Of a stretch of 64,000 nt of DNA, positions 54,512-62,550 are shown piece after piece (the first letter of the stretch is position 1; each line of letters starts with the position of its first letter). The translations under genes and the position numbers were made by a program. The DNA is taken from assembly GCA_003574785.1 (NCBI GenBank), contig QORU01000013.1, forward strand, positions 169,304-233,303, given 5' to 3'. Below the pieces are notes generated by a model. The model saw only the letters and a program-made list of their open reading frames with translations, was not told where the DNA came from and did not search any database. This DNA is from Taklimakanibacter deserti (GTDB lineage Bacteria; Pseudomonadota; Alphaproteobacteria; Rhizobiales; Aestuariivirgaceae).

Positions 54512-55604
54512 GCAGCGTGTCGACAGCCGCGCGCCGGGCTTGAAGGCGGTTGACGTCCGGCCGCGGATTTCGCCGACACTCTGGATCCTGTGGCATCGGC
54601 GCATTGGCGACTACAAGCAGATGCTGGCGCTGGCGCAGGCGCTGGAATGGCCGTGGGTGGCCAAGCGGATTCAATTCCGCTCGCCTGAGCTCACTTTTCT
54701 GGCCCCCTGGCTTCTCGATCGTGCCGCATCGGATCGGCTCGCGCCGCCATGGCCGGAGATCATCCTGTGCGCCGAGGCACTGTGCGTAAGGGTCGCCAGG
54801 CAGCTGCGGCAATTGTCCGGCAACCGGACGAAGATCGTGGTGATCGGCCGCCCGCCGGGTGCCGTGACGGGCTATGACCTCATCCTGACCACGGCGCAAT
54901 ATCGTCTGCCGCCGGCGCCGAATGTCGTCGAGCTCGACCTTCCGCTTGTCCTCAAGACGTCATGTGACCGGCCGGTCGCGCCATCGACCTTGAAGATCGC
55001 GCCGCCGGTGATCGCCCTTCTCATCGGCGCCAGCAGCACGCCCGATTGGATCGATGATGCGGTCGCCGAGACCATGTGCCGAGAGCTATCCGCCTATGCC
55101 GAGCAAAGAAGTGCTACCGTGGTGATCGTTCCAAGTCCGCGCACCGCGCTTGCCGTGGAGGAGACCTTTGTCCGCTGCTTGCGGCCGCCGCATCAGGCTC
55201 TGGCCTATCGTGAAGCTCCCGATAATCCCTATTGGGATATGATCCGTCTGGCCGATGAGATCGTCGTCACCAGCGATAGCGTCTCCATGGTCGCTGATGC
55301 CCTCTCGGCCGGAAAGACGGTCCATGTCTATGAATTGCCGCAGCGCAGGACGGTGACGTTCAGGCTGTGCGAGTGGCTGCATGGCCAGGCGATGCGGCGC
55401 AATTCAGCCTTTTCTCGTTCGGCGGCCTGGCTCTTCGGCTCCGGTCTCATTGAAGCGACGGCCGACCGGCACCGTCTTTTTTCCAAGCTCGCCGCCCAAG
55501 GCCGGTTGAGTTGGTTCGGTACGCCGCCGCCTGTCGCCGGGGTGCGCGAAGATCGGCCGGACATGGCCGTGGCCGTGGCCCGGGTCAGGGAACTTTACCG
55601 GTGA
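54465..55604 (+). CDS. ELM1/GtrOC1 family putative glycosyltransferase, copy 2
   Basis: About 379 residues from the ATG at 54465; ATG 54492 is an alternative, as the conserved part only begins with TLWILWHRRIGDYKQMLALA. Other shared family segments are EIILCAEALCVRVARQL, RPPGAVTGYDLILTTAQYRL and EIVVTSDSVSMVADALSAGK. It is clearly homologous to the protein at 50954 (compare VTADSISMISEASATGK) but divergent in the N-terminus. It lacks the usual ASPHAGDN loop, having HRRIGDYKQ instead. Last gene of the rightward glycan operon. Confidence 0.82.
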   Translation: MPCRCVRAAMPRSALEQRVDSRAPGLKAVDVRPRISPTLWILWHRRIGDYKQMLALAQALEWPWVAKRIQFRSPELTFLAPWLLDRAASDRLAPPWPEIILCAEALCVRVARQLRQLSGNRTKIVVIGRPPGAVTGYDLILTTAQYRLPPAPNVVELDLPLVLKTSCDRPVAPSTLKIAPPVIALLIGASSTPDWIDDAVAETMCRELSAYAEQRSATVVIVPSPRTALAVEETFVRCLRPPHQALAYREAPDNPYWDMIRLADEIVVTSDSVSMVADALSAGKTVHVYELPQRRTVTFRLCEWLHGQAMRRNSAFSRSAAWLFGSGLIEATADRHRLFSKLAAQGRLSWFGTPPPVAGVREDRPDMAVAVARVRELYR

Positions 55605-55616
55605 TCGGGGTGCACC

Positions 55617-56447
55617 TCATCGCCGCCGGCTGCGCAGATAGAGGCCAAGCGAGGCGATGATGAAGGAGAAGACCAGCATCATGACGGCGATGGCGTTGAT
55701 CTCGGGCTTTATCCCACGCCGCAGCATGCCGAAGATGAAGATCGGCAAGGTCTGGGTTTCGGCGCCGGCGACGAAATAGGTGATGACGAGGTCGTCCATC
55801 GAGATGATGAAGGCGAGGAGGGCGCCGCCCAATATGCCGGGCGTCAGCTGCGGCAGGACCACTCTCAGGAAGGTCGTCCATTCATTGGCGCCGAGATCGG
55901 CCGAGGCGTTCTCGAGCGTGCGGTCCATGCCGGCAAGCCGCGCCGACACGACGATGAAGACATAGGAGATGAGGAAGGTGCATTGGCCGATGATGATAGT
56001 CTTGAGGCCGAGCTGGATGCCGCCGCCGACGAAGAAGATCAGGAGCGCGATGCCGAGCACGATATCGGGCATCAGCATCGGCGCGAACAGCAGCACACGA
56101 TAGAACTGCTTGCCGAGGAAATTGAAGCGGTACATGGCGAGCGCGGTCGAGGTGCCGATGACCGTCGCAATCACCGTCGTCGCGGCCGCGATCGTCAGGC
56201 TGTTCTTGACCGCCTGGATGAGCTGTGGCGTCGATTCGAGATAGAGCGCGGTTTCCGAGATCGTCGTCCTGAAGCCCAGGATCTTCAAGTACCATTCGAC
56301 CGTGAAGCCCGACCAGTTCATCATGTTGATCGGATCGGCGTTGAACGAATAGACGACGATCAGGGCCAGCGGCAGGTAGATGAAGACGAAGAACAGCACC
56401 GTGTAGAAGGCGAGCGCCGCATTACCTACTTTCCTGGCCAGCCGCAT
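55617..56447 (-). CDS. potC: ABC transporter permease, PotC family
   Basis: A 276-residue membrane protein: the first segment is YTVLFFVFIYLPLALIVVYS, followed by FNADPINMMNWSGFTVEWYL, a PotC/PotI signature. The EAA-type loop is LENASADLGANEWTTFLRVV, LPQLTPG. It ends 12 bp from the convergent ELM1 gene. Third gene of the putrescine/spermidine-type importer 58459 to 55617, and closer to classical PotC than the permease at 25947. Confidence 0.92.
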   Translation of the reverse strand: MRLARKVGNAALAFYTVLFFVFIYLPLALIVVYSFNADPINMMNWSGFTVEWYLKILGFRTTISETALYLESTPQLIQAVKNSLTIAAATTVIATVIGTSTALAMYRFNFLGKQFYRVLLFAPMLMPDIVLGIALLIFFVGGGIQLGLKTIIIGQCTFLISYVFIVVSARLAGMDRTLENASADLGANEWTTFLRVVLPQLTPGILGGALLAFIISMDDLVITYFVAGAETQTLPIFIFGMLRRGIKPEINAIAVMMLVFSFIIASLGLYLRSRRR

Positions 56448-56459
56448 GGTGCCCTCGCT

Positions 56460-57359
56460 TCAGCGCGTCACTGCGGCATCGTCGTCGCGGCGCATTTCGT
56501 ATCTGACATAGAACCACAAGAGCACCAGCACCGCCGTCATCACCAGCATGGCGAGGGCGGCGCCGAACGGCCAATTGCGGGCATAGAGGAACTGCTGCTC
56601 GATCAGATTGCCCATCATCAGGACCTTGGCGCCGCCGAGCACCGCCGGCACGATGAAATTGCCCAGTGCCGGGATGAAGACGATGATCATGCCGCCGATG
56701 ATGCCGGGCATGGTGAGCGGCAGGATGATCCTGAGGAAGGTCTTGAACCCGTTGGCGCCCAGATCCTGCGAAGCGCGCACCAGCGACCAGTCGAGCTTCT
56801 CGACGCTGGCATAGATCGGCATGAACATGAAGGGAATGAAGATATAGACCATGCCGATGATGATCGCGCCGTCGGTATAGATGAGCTCGAAGGGCTTGCT
56901 GATGAGGCCGGTCCACATGAAGAGGCCGTTGATGAGGCCGGTCGGGCGCAGGATGAGGACCCAGATGAACAGGCGCACGATCAGGCTGGTGAAGAAGGGG
57001 AGCGTGATCAGGAACAGGCAGAAGGCCTTCCAGCGGTCGGGCAGCTGGGCGATCTGGAAGGCTGCCGGATAGCAGACGAGCAAGGTGCAGAAGGTCGTGA
57101 TCAGCGCGATTTTCAGCGAACGGAAGAAGATCGACAGATAGACGGGGTCGAATTCCTCGAAGGCCGGATCGGCGAAGCCGAGGATGCGTCCGAAATTATG
57201 CGGATAGAACTGCCATTCGACACCGCCATAGAGGCCGGGCGCCAGCCAGCTGTAGATCATCATGATGATGAGCGGGCCCAGAAAGAAGACGGCGAGGAAA
57301 AGCGTGACCGGTCCGAGAAGGACAGACAGCTCGGCGATCCGCCGTCCGACCCTTGTCAT
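56460..57359 (-). CDS. potB: ABC transporter permease, PotB family
   Basis: A 299-residue membrane protein. It has VTLFLAVFFLGPLIIMMIYS as its first membrane segment and the PotB/PotH-like RLFIWVLILRPTGLINGLFM. The loop ASQDLGANGFKTFLRIILPL, then TMPGIIGGM, contacts the ATPase. It overlaps the PotA-type gene by four bases and is followed after 12 bp by PotC. Confidence 0.92.
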   Translation of the reverse strand: MTRVGRRIAELSVLLGPVTLFLAVFFLGPLIIMMIYSWLAPGLYGGVEWQFYPHNFGRILGFADPAFEEFDPVYLSIFFRSLKIALITTFCTLLVCYPAAFQIAQLPDRWKAFCLFLITLPFFTSLIVRLFIWVLILRPTGLINGLFMWTGLISKPFELIYTDGAIIIGMVYIFIPFMFMPIYASVEKLDWSLVRASQDLGANGFKTFLRIILPLTMPGIIGGMIIVFIPALGNFIVPAVLGGAKVLMMGNLIEQQFLYARNWPFGAALAMLVMTAVLVLLWFYVRYEMRRDDDAAVTR

Positions 57360-58459
57360 GGCTCGGCGTCCTTGGCGGTGATGAGATGGACGGCGGCCGG
57401 ATCGTAGCCGAGGCGCGCCTTCTTCTCGTGGCTCGCCCTATTGACCGCCGCCGCCTCGCTCGCCGGCACGGTTGCGATGATCTTCCGTCCCGAGGCCGAG
57501 TGGCAATAGAGCTCGAAGACGGAGCCGACGAAGACGACCTGGTCGATCTCGACATCGAGGCTCGCCTCTCTGGCCGGACTGGCGGTGGCGAGCGAGAATT
57601 GTTCCGGGCGGATCAGGGCCGTGACCGGGCCAGTCTTTCCTGTCGCGGCACAGTGTATGGCGTCGCCTTCCGCCGTCACCACTTTGGCTCCGGTGGCCGA
57701 GCTTTCCAGGCGCCCCTCGAACAGGTTGCTGGCGCCGATGAAGCTCGCGACGAAAGTGTTGACGGGCTTGTTATAGATCTTGTCCGGCGTGTCGATCTGC
57801 TGGACGACGCCGCCATTGAGCACCGCAATGCGGTTCGACATCGTCAGCGCCTCTTCCTGATCGTGGGTCACGAAGACGAAGGAGATGCCGAGCTCGTGCT
57901 GGAGGTTCTTGAGCTCGATGCGCATGGCGGCGCGCAGGTTCTTGTCGAGGGCGGACAGCGGCTCATCGAGAAGCAGGAGCTTGGGTCTCGCGATGATCGC
58001 GCGCGCCAAGGCGACGCGCTGCTGCTGGCCGCCGGAGAGCTGGCGGGGCAGGCGGTTGCCCAGGCCTTTGAGGCCGACCATGCCGAGCGCCGAGTCGACG
58101 CGCTTCGTGCGCTCTTCCTTGGCCGTGCCGGCGATGGACAGCGCATAGCCGACATTCTCGGCCACCGACATATGCGGAAACAAGGCGTAGTTCTGAAACA
58201 CGGTGTTGACCGGGCGCTTGTGCGGCGGCCAGTCCGTCACATCCTGCCCGTCGACATGGATACGGCCCGAATCGAGCTCGACGAAGCCGCTGATGGCGTG
58301 GAGCAGCGTGGTCTTGCCGCAGCCCGACGGACCGAGAAGGGTCAGGAACTCGTTCTTGCCGACCTCGAGGTCTATGCCGCCCAAAGCCGTCACTGCGCCG
58401 CCTTCCGGCAAGGGGAAGGTTTTGCGCGCGCCTTCCAGCCTGACGATGCTTTCCGGCAT
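57356..58459 (-). CDS. potA: spermidine/putrescine-type ABC transporter ATP-binding protein
   Basis: A 367-residue ATPase with Walker A GPSGCGKTT at 43-51, signature [15 protein letters not shown], Walker B LLLLDEPLSALD, and the H-loop in FVFVTHDQEEALTMSNRIAV. A C-terminal TOBE-type domain follows (VTALIRPEQFSLATA). It heads the leftward operon and shares a 159-bp divergent promoter region with the PotD-type binding protein, where an operator-like palindrome occurs. Confidence 0.93.
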   Translation of the reverse strand: MPESIVRLEGARKTFPLPEGGAVTALGGIDLEVGKNEFLTLLGPSGCGKTTLLHAISGFVELDSGRIHVDGQDVTDWPPHKRPVNTVFQNYALFPHMSVAENVGYALSIAGTAKEERTKRVDSALGMVGLKGLGNRLPRQLSGGQQQRVALARAIIARPKLLLLDEPLSALDKNLRAAMRIELKNLQHELGISFVFVTHDQEEALTMSNRIAVLNGGVVQQIDTPDKIYNKPVNTFVASFIGASNLFEGRLESSATGAKVVTAEGDAIHCAATGKTGPVTALIRPEQFSLATASPAREASLDVEIDQVVFVGSVFELYCHSASGRKIIATVPASEAAAVNRASHEKKARLGYDPAAVHLITAKDAEP

Positions 58460-58486
58460 TCCCGGTCTCCGCCCCTAAAATGTTAT

Positions 58487-58524
58487 TGTGATCACACTTG
58501 TGAAATTTTGTTATCTTGATATCA
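58487..58524. promoter_or_regulatory. divergent promoter region with two palindromes
   Basis: TGTGATCACA (58487-58496) and TGATATCA (58517-58524) are perfect palindromes in the AT-rich middle of the PotA-PotD divergent space. On the plus strand TTGTGA and TGTTAT, 16 bp apart, give a plausible promoter that overlaps the first palindrome. On the minus strand TTGCAC and TAACAA, also 16 bp apart, give one that overlaps the second. A regulator bound here could control both operons; the RpiR protein at 59739 is the nearest candidate. Confidence 0.45.
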
Positions 58525-58618
58525 TAGGCGTGCAAAAGTCAATGCGTAAGCGCTGACTGAGAAGAACGCGCCGCCCCCTCGGCCTGACCGGCGGCGCGCA
58601 TCGACCAGGGAGAGAAAG

Positions 58619-59707
58619 ATGAAATCACCACAAGCTTCGAGGCGCCGTGTCCCATCGCCGGCGCGCATGCTATCCGCGATCGGGATGTGCCTCATGGGGC
58701 TCGCGCTGCTGATCTGGCAGCCGGCCAGCGCCGCGGCCCAGCAGGTCCTCAACATCTACAACTGGGGCGAATACATCAATCCCGAGGTGTTGAAGAAGTT
58801 CGAGGGCGAGACGGGCATCAAGGTCAATCTCACGACCTATGCCTCCAATGAAGAGATGCTTGCCAAGGTGCAGGCGGGTGCCACGGGATACGACATCGTT
58901 TTCCCGTCCGTGCACATGCAGGACATCATGGCCAAGCTCGATCTGCTCGAGAAGACCGACATCAACCAGTATGAAGGCTTCAAGAACATCGATCCGGCCT
59001 TCCTGCGCGCCACGTCCGACCCGAAAGGCGAGTATTGCCTGCCCTATGCCTGGGGAACCGTCGGCCTCATGTACAACCGCAAGGTGCTCGGCAAAGACAT
59101 AACCGGCTGGAAGGATCTCATCGAGACACTGAAGGCGAAAGGCCTCAAATTCACGCTGCTCGACGACATGCGCGAGGTCGTGGGCGTCGGCCTCATCCTC
59201 AACGGCAAATCGGTCAACTCGACCAATGCCGAAGATCTGTCGCAGGCGGCGCAGACCATCATCGACATGAAGCCCTATGTCGCGGCCTTCACCTACGAGT
59301 CGCGGCCGATGGTGAAATCCGGCGATGTCGCCGCGGCGCATTTCTTCGTCGGTGCCATGATCGACGTCTTCGGCGACGAGGCGAACCTGAACTACATCAT
59401 CCCGGAAGAAGGGGCGACCATGTATCAGGAGGATATCTGCATCCTGAAGACGGCGCCCAACAAGGAGAATGCGATCAAGTTCATGCAGTTCTACACGCGT
59501 CCGGAAGTCGCGGCCCTCAATGTCGAGCAGCAGACCAACGGCACGGCCAATGTCCCGGCGCGTTCGCTGACGCCCGACCGCATCAAGAACAACACGGCCA
59601 TCAATCCGCCGCCGGATGTGATGGAAAAGCTGCAGATCTTCCGGGATCTCGGCGCCGACATCCGCCAGATCGATCGCGTCTGGACCAAGATCAAGACGGC
59701 AGAATGA
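58619..59707 (+). CDS. potD: polyamine-type ABC transporter substrate-binding protein
   Basis: A 362-residue periplasmic protein preceded by GGGAGAG. The signal peptide is long (about 40 residues) with an Arg-rich n-region (SRRRVPSPAR), then MLSAIGMCLMGLALLIWQPA and SAAAQQ. The mature part begins VLNIYNWGEYINPEVLKKFE, a PotD/PotF hallmark. YDIVFPSVHMQDIMAKLDLL, YAWGTVGLMYNRK and DEANLNYIIPEEGATMYQED fit the same family. The partner PotABC genes are divergent. True polyamine binding is likely but not certain, since opine and amino-sugar binders look alike. Confidence 0.92.
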   Translation: MKSPQASRRRVPSPARMLSAIGMCLMGLALLIWQPASAAAQQVLNIYNWGEYINPEVLKKFEGETGIKVNLTTYASNEEMLAKVQAGATGYDIVFPSVHMQDIMAKLDLLEKTDINQYEGFKNIDPAFLRATSDPKGEYCLPYAWGTVGLMYNRKVLGKDITGWKDLIETLKAKGLKFTLLDDMREVVGVGLILNGKSVNSTNAEDLSQAAQTIIDMKPYVAAFTYESRPMVKSGDVAAAHFFVGAMIDVFGDEANLNYIIPEEGATMYQEDICILKTAPNKENAIKFMQFYTRPEVAALNVEQQTNGTANVPARSLTPDRIKNNTAINPPPDVMEKLQIFRDLGADIRQIDRVWTKIKTAE

Positions 59708-59738
59708 AGCTTGAGCGAAACCGCGCCGCCGGGACGGT

Positions 59739-60635
59739 ATGTTCCCGGCGGCCCCATTCCAAGAGCGGCGGGATCCGGTCGTGACCAGTGTGCTTGCGCG
59801 GCTGCGAAGCCAGAAATTCCGACAGACGAAATCCGACATCCGGATCGCCAATTATCTCGAGCGCAATCTCGTCGATCTGCCGTTCGAGACGGCGAAATCG
59901 ATCGCGGCACGCGTCGAAGTGAGCCCGATGACCGTCGGGCGCTATTTGCGGCGCCTGGGCTATGACGGCCTCGATGAGCTCAAGCATGAATTGCGCCGCG
60001 GCTCGCAGAACCCCGCCTGGGAAGTCAAGGGCGGGGTCGAGCCGCTGCAGCGCGATGTCCGCGAAGGCAAGCTCCTGGCCTCGCTCGTCAAGCAGCAGAT
60101 CGGGGATCTCGAACGGATCTACGATCTGACGACCTCCGCCAACTGGCAGGCCGCGATCAAGGCGCTGATCGGAGCGCGCGAAGTCTATGTCGCGGCCTAT
60201 CAGAATGTGCGCGGCGTGGCGCAGTATTTCGCCAGCCAGCTTTCCTATGCGCGCCCCGCCGTCCAGTTCGTCGACGGTGTCAACGGCACCTATGCCGAGA
60301 TCCTGGACCAGGCCGCCAACGGCCGCTGCCTGTTCCTGATGGATGTGCGCCGCTTTGCCAGCAAGGCGCGGCCGCTCGGCATCGAGGCGCGCAAGGCCGG
60401 CGTCAAGGTCATCCTGGTGACGGACGAGTTCTGCACCTGGTCCGAGGAAGCGAGCGACATCGCGATCATCCTGCCGGGCGCACGCGGACCCCTCTGGGAC
60501 GGGGCGGCGATGATGGTCGCCGTCTTCGATCTCCTCATCAGCAACATCATCGTCGTGCTCGGCGACAAGGTCAGCCGCCGCGTCGACGAGCTGACCAGGC
60601 TTCAGGACATATTCGGCGATTTCGAGAACGAGTAG
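59739..60635 (+). CDS. MurR/RpiR family transcriptional regulator
   Basis: A 298-residue regulator (284 if the GTG at 59781 is the real start, where the conserved TSVLARLRSQKF begins). The N-terminal HTH lies in about residues 25-90 (SDIRIANYLERNLVDLPFET, AARVEVSPMTVGRYLRRLG). The SIS domain is about 135-270, with VYVAAYQNVRGVAQYFASQL and VILVTDEFCTWSEEASDIAI. It follows the PotD-type gene by 31 bp and probably controls the importer. It is only distantly similar to the RpiR protein at 12596. Confidence 0.9.
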   Translation: MFPAAPFQERRDPVVTSVLARLRSQKFRQTKSDIRIANYLERNLVDLPFETAKSIAARVEVSPMTVGRYLRRLGYDGLDELKHELRRGSQNPAWEVKGGVEPLQRDVREGKLLASLVKQQIGDLERIYDLTTSANWQAAIKALIGAREVYVAAYQNVRGVAQYFASQLSYARPAVQFVDGVNGTYAEILDQAANGRCLFLMDVRRFASKARPLGIEARKAGVKVILVTDEFCTWSEEASDIAIILPGARGPLWDGAAMMVAVFDLLISNIIVVLGDKVSRRVDELTRLQDIFGDFENE

Positions 60636-61624
60636 AGCGCCGGCCTTTCGGCGAGCTCGATCCTAATCTGCCGGCCTTCCGCCAGCGATCTGACGCCGGC
60701 CTCGGCGACGGCGCTCGCGGCATAGCCGTCCCAGGCATTGGCGCCATGCGCCGTTCCGGCATGAAGTGACTGCACCCAGGCCTGGAGCTGCAGGCGATAA
60801 GCGTCGGCGAAACGCGGCCGCCAGTCGGCGGGATAGGCGATCGTGCGGGCGAGGGCGGCATTCGCTTCGATCGAAGCCGGCTGGCGCAAGGAGACGGTGC
60901 CCTTCTCGCAGACAAGCTCGCCCCTGACATCATAGCCATAGCCTGCATTGTTGAAGACCTCGATGGTGACCAGGAGGCCGGCGGCGGTCGAAAGCACCAG
61001 GAAGACCGGCGAACCCGCGGCGACTTGCGATGTGCCCGGCACGAAGGTCTCGACGCTCGTGAGCTCGTCATCGAGGAGCCAGCGGGCGATGTCGAATTCA
61101 TGCACGGCGGAGTTGGTGACGGCCATGCCGGCGTCGAACCAGGCGGGCGCCGAGACATTCCGGTGAAAGCAATGGAACATGAGCGCTTGGCCGAGCTGGC
61201 CCGATCGGCGGGCCGCTTTCATGTCCACATAGGAAGGATCGAAACGCCGCATATAGCCGACCTGGACGAGGCGCTTGCCGAGCTTCTGCTCCGCCGCGAT
61301 GACATCGAGACACTCGCCCGGCGTCGGCGCCAGCGGCTTCTCGCACAGAACCGGCTTCCGCGCGGCGAGGCAGGAAAGCACCAGCTCCTGATGCGTGCCG
61401 TCGGGCGCGGCGATGAGCACCGCATCGATGGTCTGGTCCGCAATGAGCTCAGCAGGGCTCGCGGCAACGGTCTCGGCCCCCGTCTCTTCGGCGACAATCC
61501 TGGCGCGCGTCGCATCGGCGTCATAGACGGCCTTGAGGATGGCGCCCGGAACATGTTTGCCGAGCGAGCGGGCGTGATCGGCGCCCATGACGCCCGTTCC
61601 GATGATGCCGATCCGCACGCTCAT
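60602..61624 (-). CDS. Gfo/Idh/MocA family NAD(P)-dependent oxidoreductase
   Basis: A 340-residue dehydrogenase. The Rossmann loop is in SVRIGIIGTGVMGADHARSL at the N-terminus, followed by IDAVLIAAPDGTHQELVLSC and the conserved EKP motif in KPVLCEKPLAPTP. VGYMRRFDPSYVDMKAA and TNSAVHEFDIARWLLDDE belong to the second domain, with the catalytic-type H in the latter. It resembles myo-inositol 2-dehydrogenases and related sugar/polyol dehydrogenases. The ATG at 61624 has AGAGG upstream. The 3' end overlaps the convergent RpiR gene by 34 bp. Confidence 0.9.
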   Translation of the reverse strand: MSVRIGIIGTGVMGADHARSLGKHVPGAILKAVYDADATRARIVAEETGAETVAASPAELIADQTIDAVLIAAPDGTHQELVLSCLAARKPVLCEKPLAPTPGECLDVIAAEQKLGKRLVQVGYMRRFDPSYVDMKAARRSGQLGQALMFHCFHRNVSAPAWFDAGMAVTNSAVHEFDIARWLLDDELTSVETFVPGTSQVAAGSPVFLVLSTAAGLLVTIEVFNNAGYGYDVRGELVCEKGTVSLRQPASIEANAALARTIAYPADWRPRFADAYRLQLQAWVQSLHAGTAHGANAWDGYAASAVAEAGVRSLAEGRQIRIELAERPALYSFSKSPNMS

Positions 61625-61754
61625 GCTCGACCTCTGATGATTGACTCGCCTGGCGATCTTCCAGACATTATGTCGACTTGGCAAATCCAGATTTGCCGTA
61701 TTGCGAACTAACGTGCGATATGCGAAACTTTCTGCGATTTCCCAGGAGCACAGT

Positions 61755-62516
61755 TTGCTGACGCAAGTGGTTTTTGGCGGGGCGACCGGTATCGGGAGGG
61801 CGATTGTCCAGCGGCTCGCGAAACGCGGTGGCCGTCTCATCGTCGTCGACCGGAACGAAGCCGAGCTCGGCAATCTCGCCAGGATCGTGAATGGTGATGC
61901 AGCACTCGAATGCTGTACCGCCGACATCCTCGATCTCGAGCATGTGGCAGCGCTTGCCCCGGGCTTCGCCAAGGACGGGGCGATCGACGTGCTTGCTTAC
62001 AATGCCGGCATCTATCCGACCGTCACCGTGGCCGAATCCTCGCCCGACGACTGGGACCTGGTCCACGGCCTCAATGCCCGCTCCTGCTATTTCGCCATTC
62101 GCGCTCTGCTGCCCGGCCTGCGCAAGTCGAAACGCGCGGCGATCGTGCTCACTTCCTCCATCACCGGCAACAAGACCGGCGCCTCGGGGCTCGCGATCTA
62201 TGGTGCCTCCAAGGCGGCGATGAACGGCATGATGCGCTCCATGGCGCTCGAATTCGCCAAGGAAGGCATCACCATCAACGCCGTGGAACCGGGCGTGGTC
62301 GGTACAGAACCGGTGCTCAAGGGCCTCGGAGCCAAGAACGAGGCCAAGATGAAGGCGCTCATCCCGCTGGGCCGGCTCGCGGCACCCGATGACGTCGCCG
62401 CCGCGGTCGAGTTTCTTTCTGGCGAGAATGCCCGCTACATCACCGGCCAGTCCATCGTCGTCGATGGCGGCATGACGCTGCCGGAATGGCCGGAGAATGT
62501 GGAGTTCAACGTCTAA
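61755..62516 (+). CDS. SDR family oxidoreductase
   Basis: A 253-residue short-chain dehydrogenase with an intact active site: S135 in VLTSSITGN, Y149 and K153 in IYGASKAAMNGMM. The cofactor loop reads FGGATGIG (8-14 region), with phenylalanine where TG-type loops have threonine. The end DDVAAAVEFLSGENARYITG and SIVVDGGM is classical. The chosen start is a TTG at 61755 with AGGAG six bases upstream; the frame upstream is unlike an SDR N-terminus. It is divergent from the Gfo/Idh/MocA gene and 34 bp before a binding-protein gene, so it likely acts on the imported compound or its oxidised form. Confidence 0.86.
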   Translation: MLTQVVFGGATGIGRAIVQRLAKRGGRLIVVDRNEAELGNLARIVNGDAALECCTADILDLEHVAALAPGFAKDGAIDVLAYNAGIYPTVTVAESSPDDWDLVHGLNARSCYFAIRALLPGLRKSKRAAIVLTSSITGNKTGASGLAIYGASKAAMNGMMRSMALEFAKEGITINAVEPGVVGTEPVLKGLGAKNEAKMKALIPLGRLAAPDDVAAAVEFLSGENARYITGQSIVVDGGMTLPEWPENVEFNV

Positions 62517-62550
62517 CCACCGAAACAAGAAACCTGAGGGAGGGACTACA

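Noticed and set aside
55983..57407. A 474-codon plus-strand frame across the PotB/PotC genes
   Set aside because: Its product is almost entirely charged residues, typical of reading opposite membrane-protein genes.
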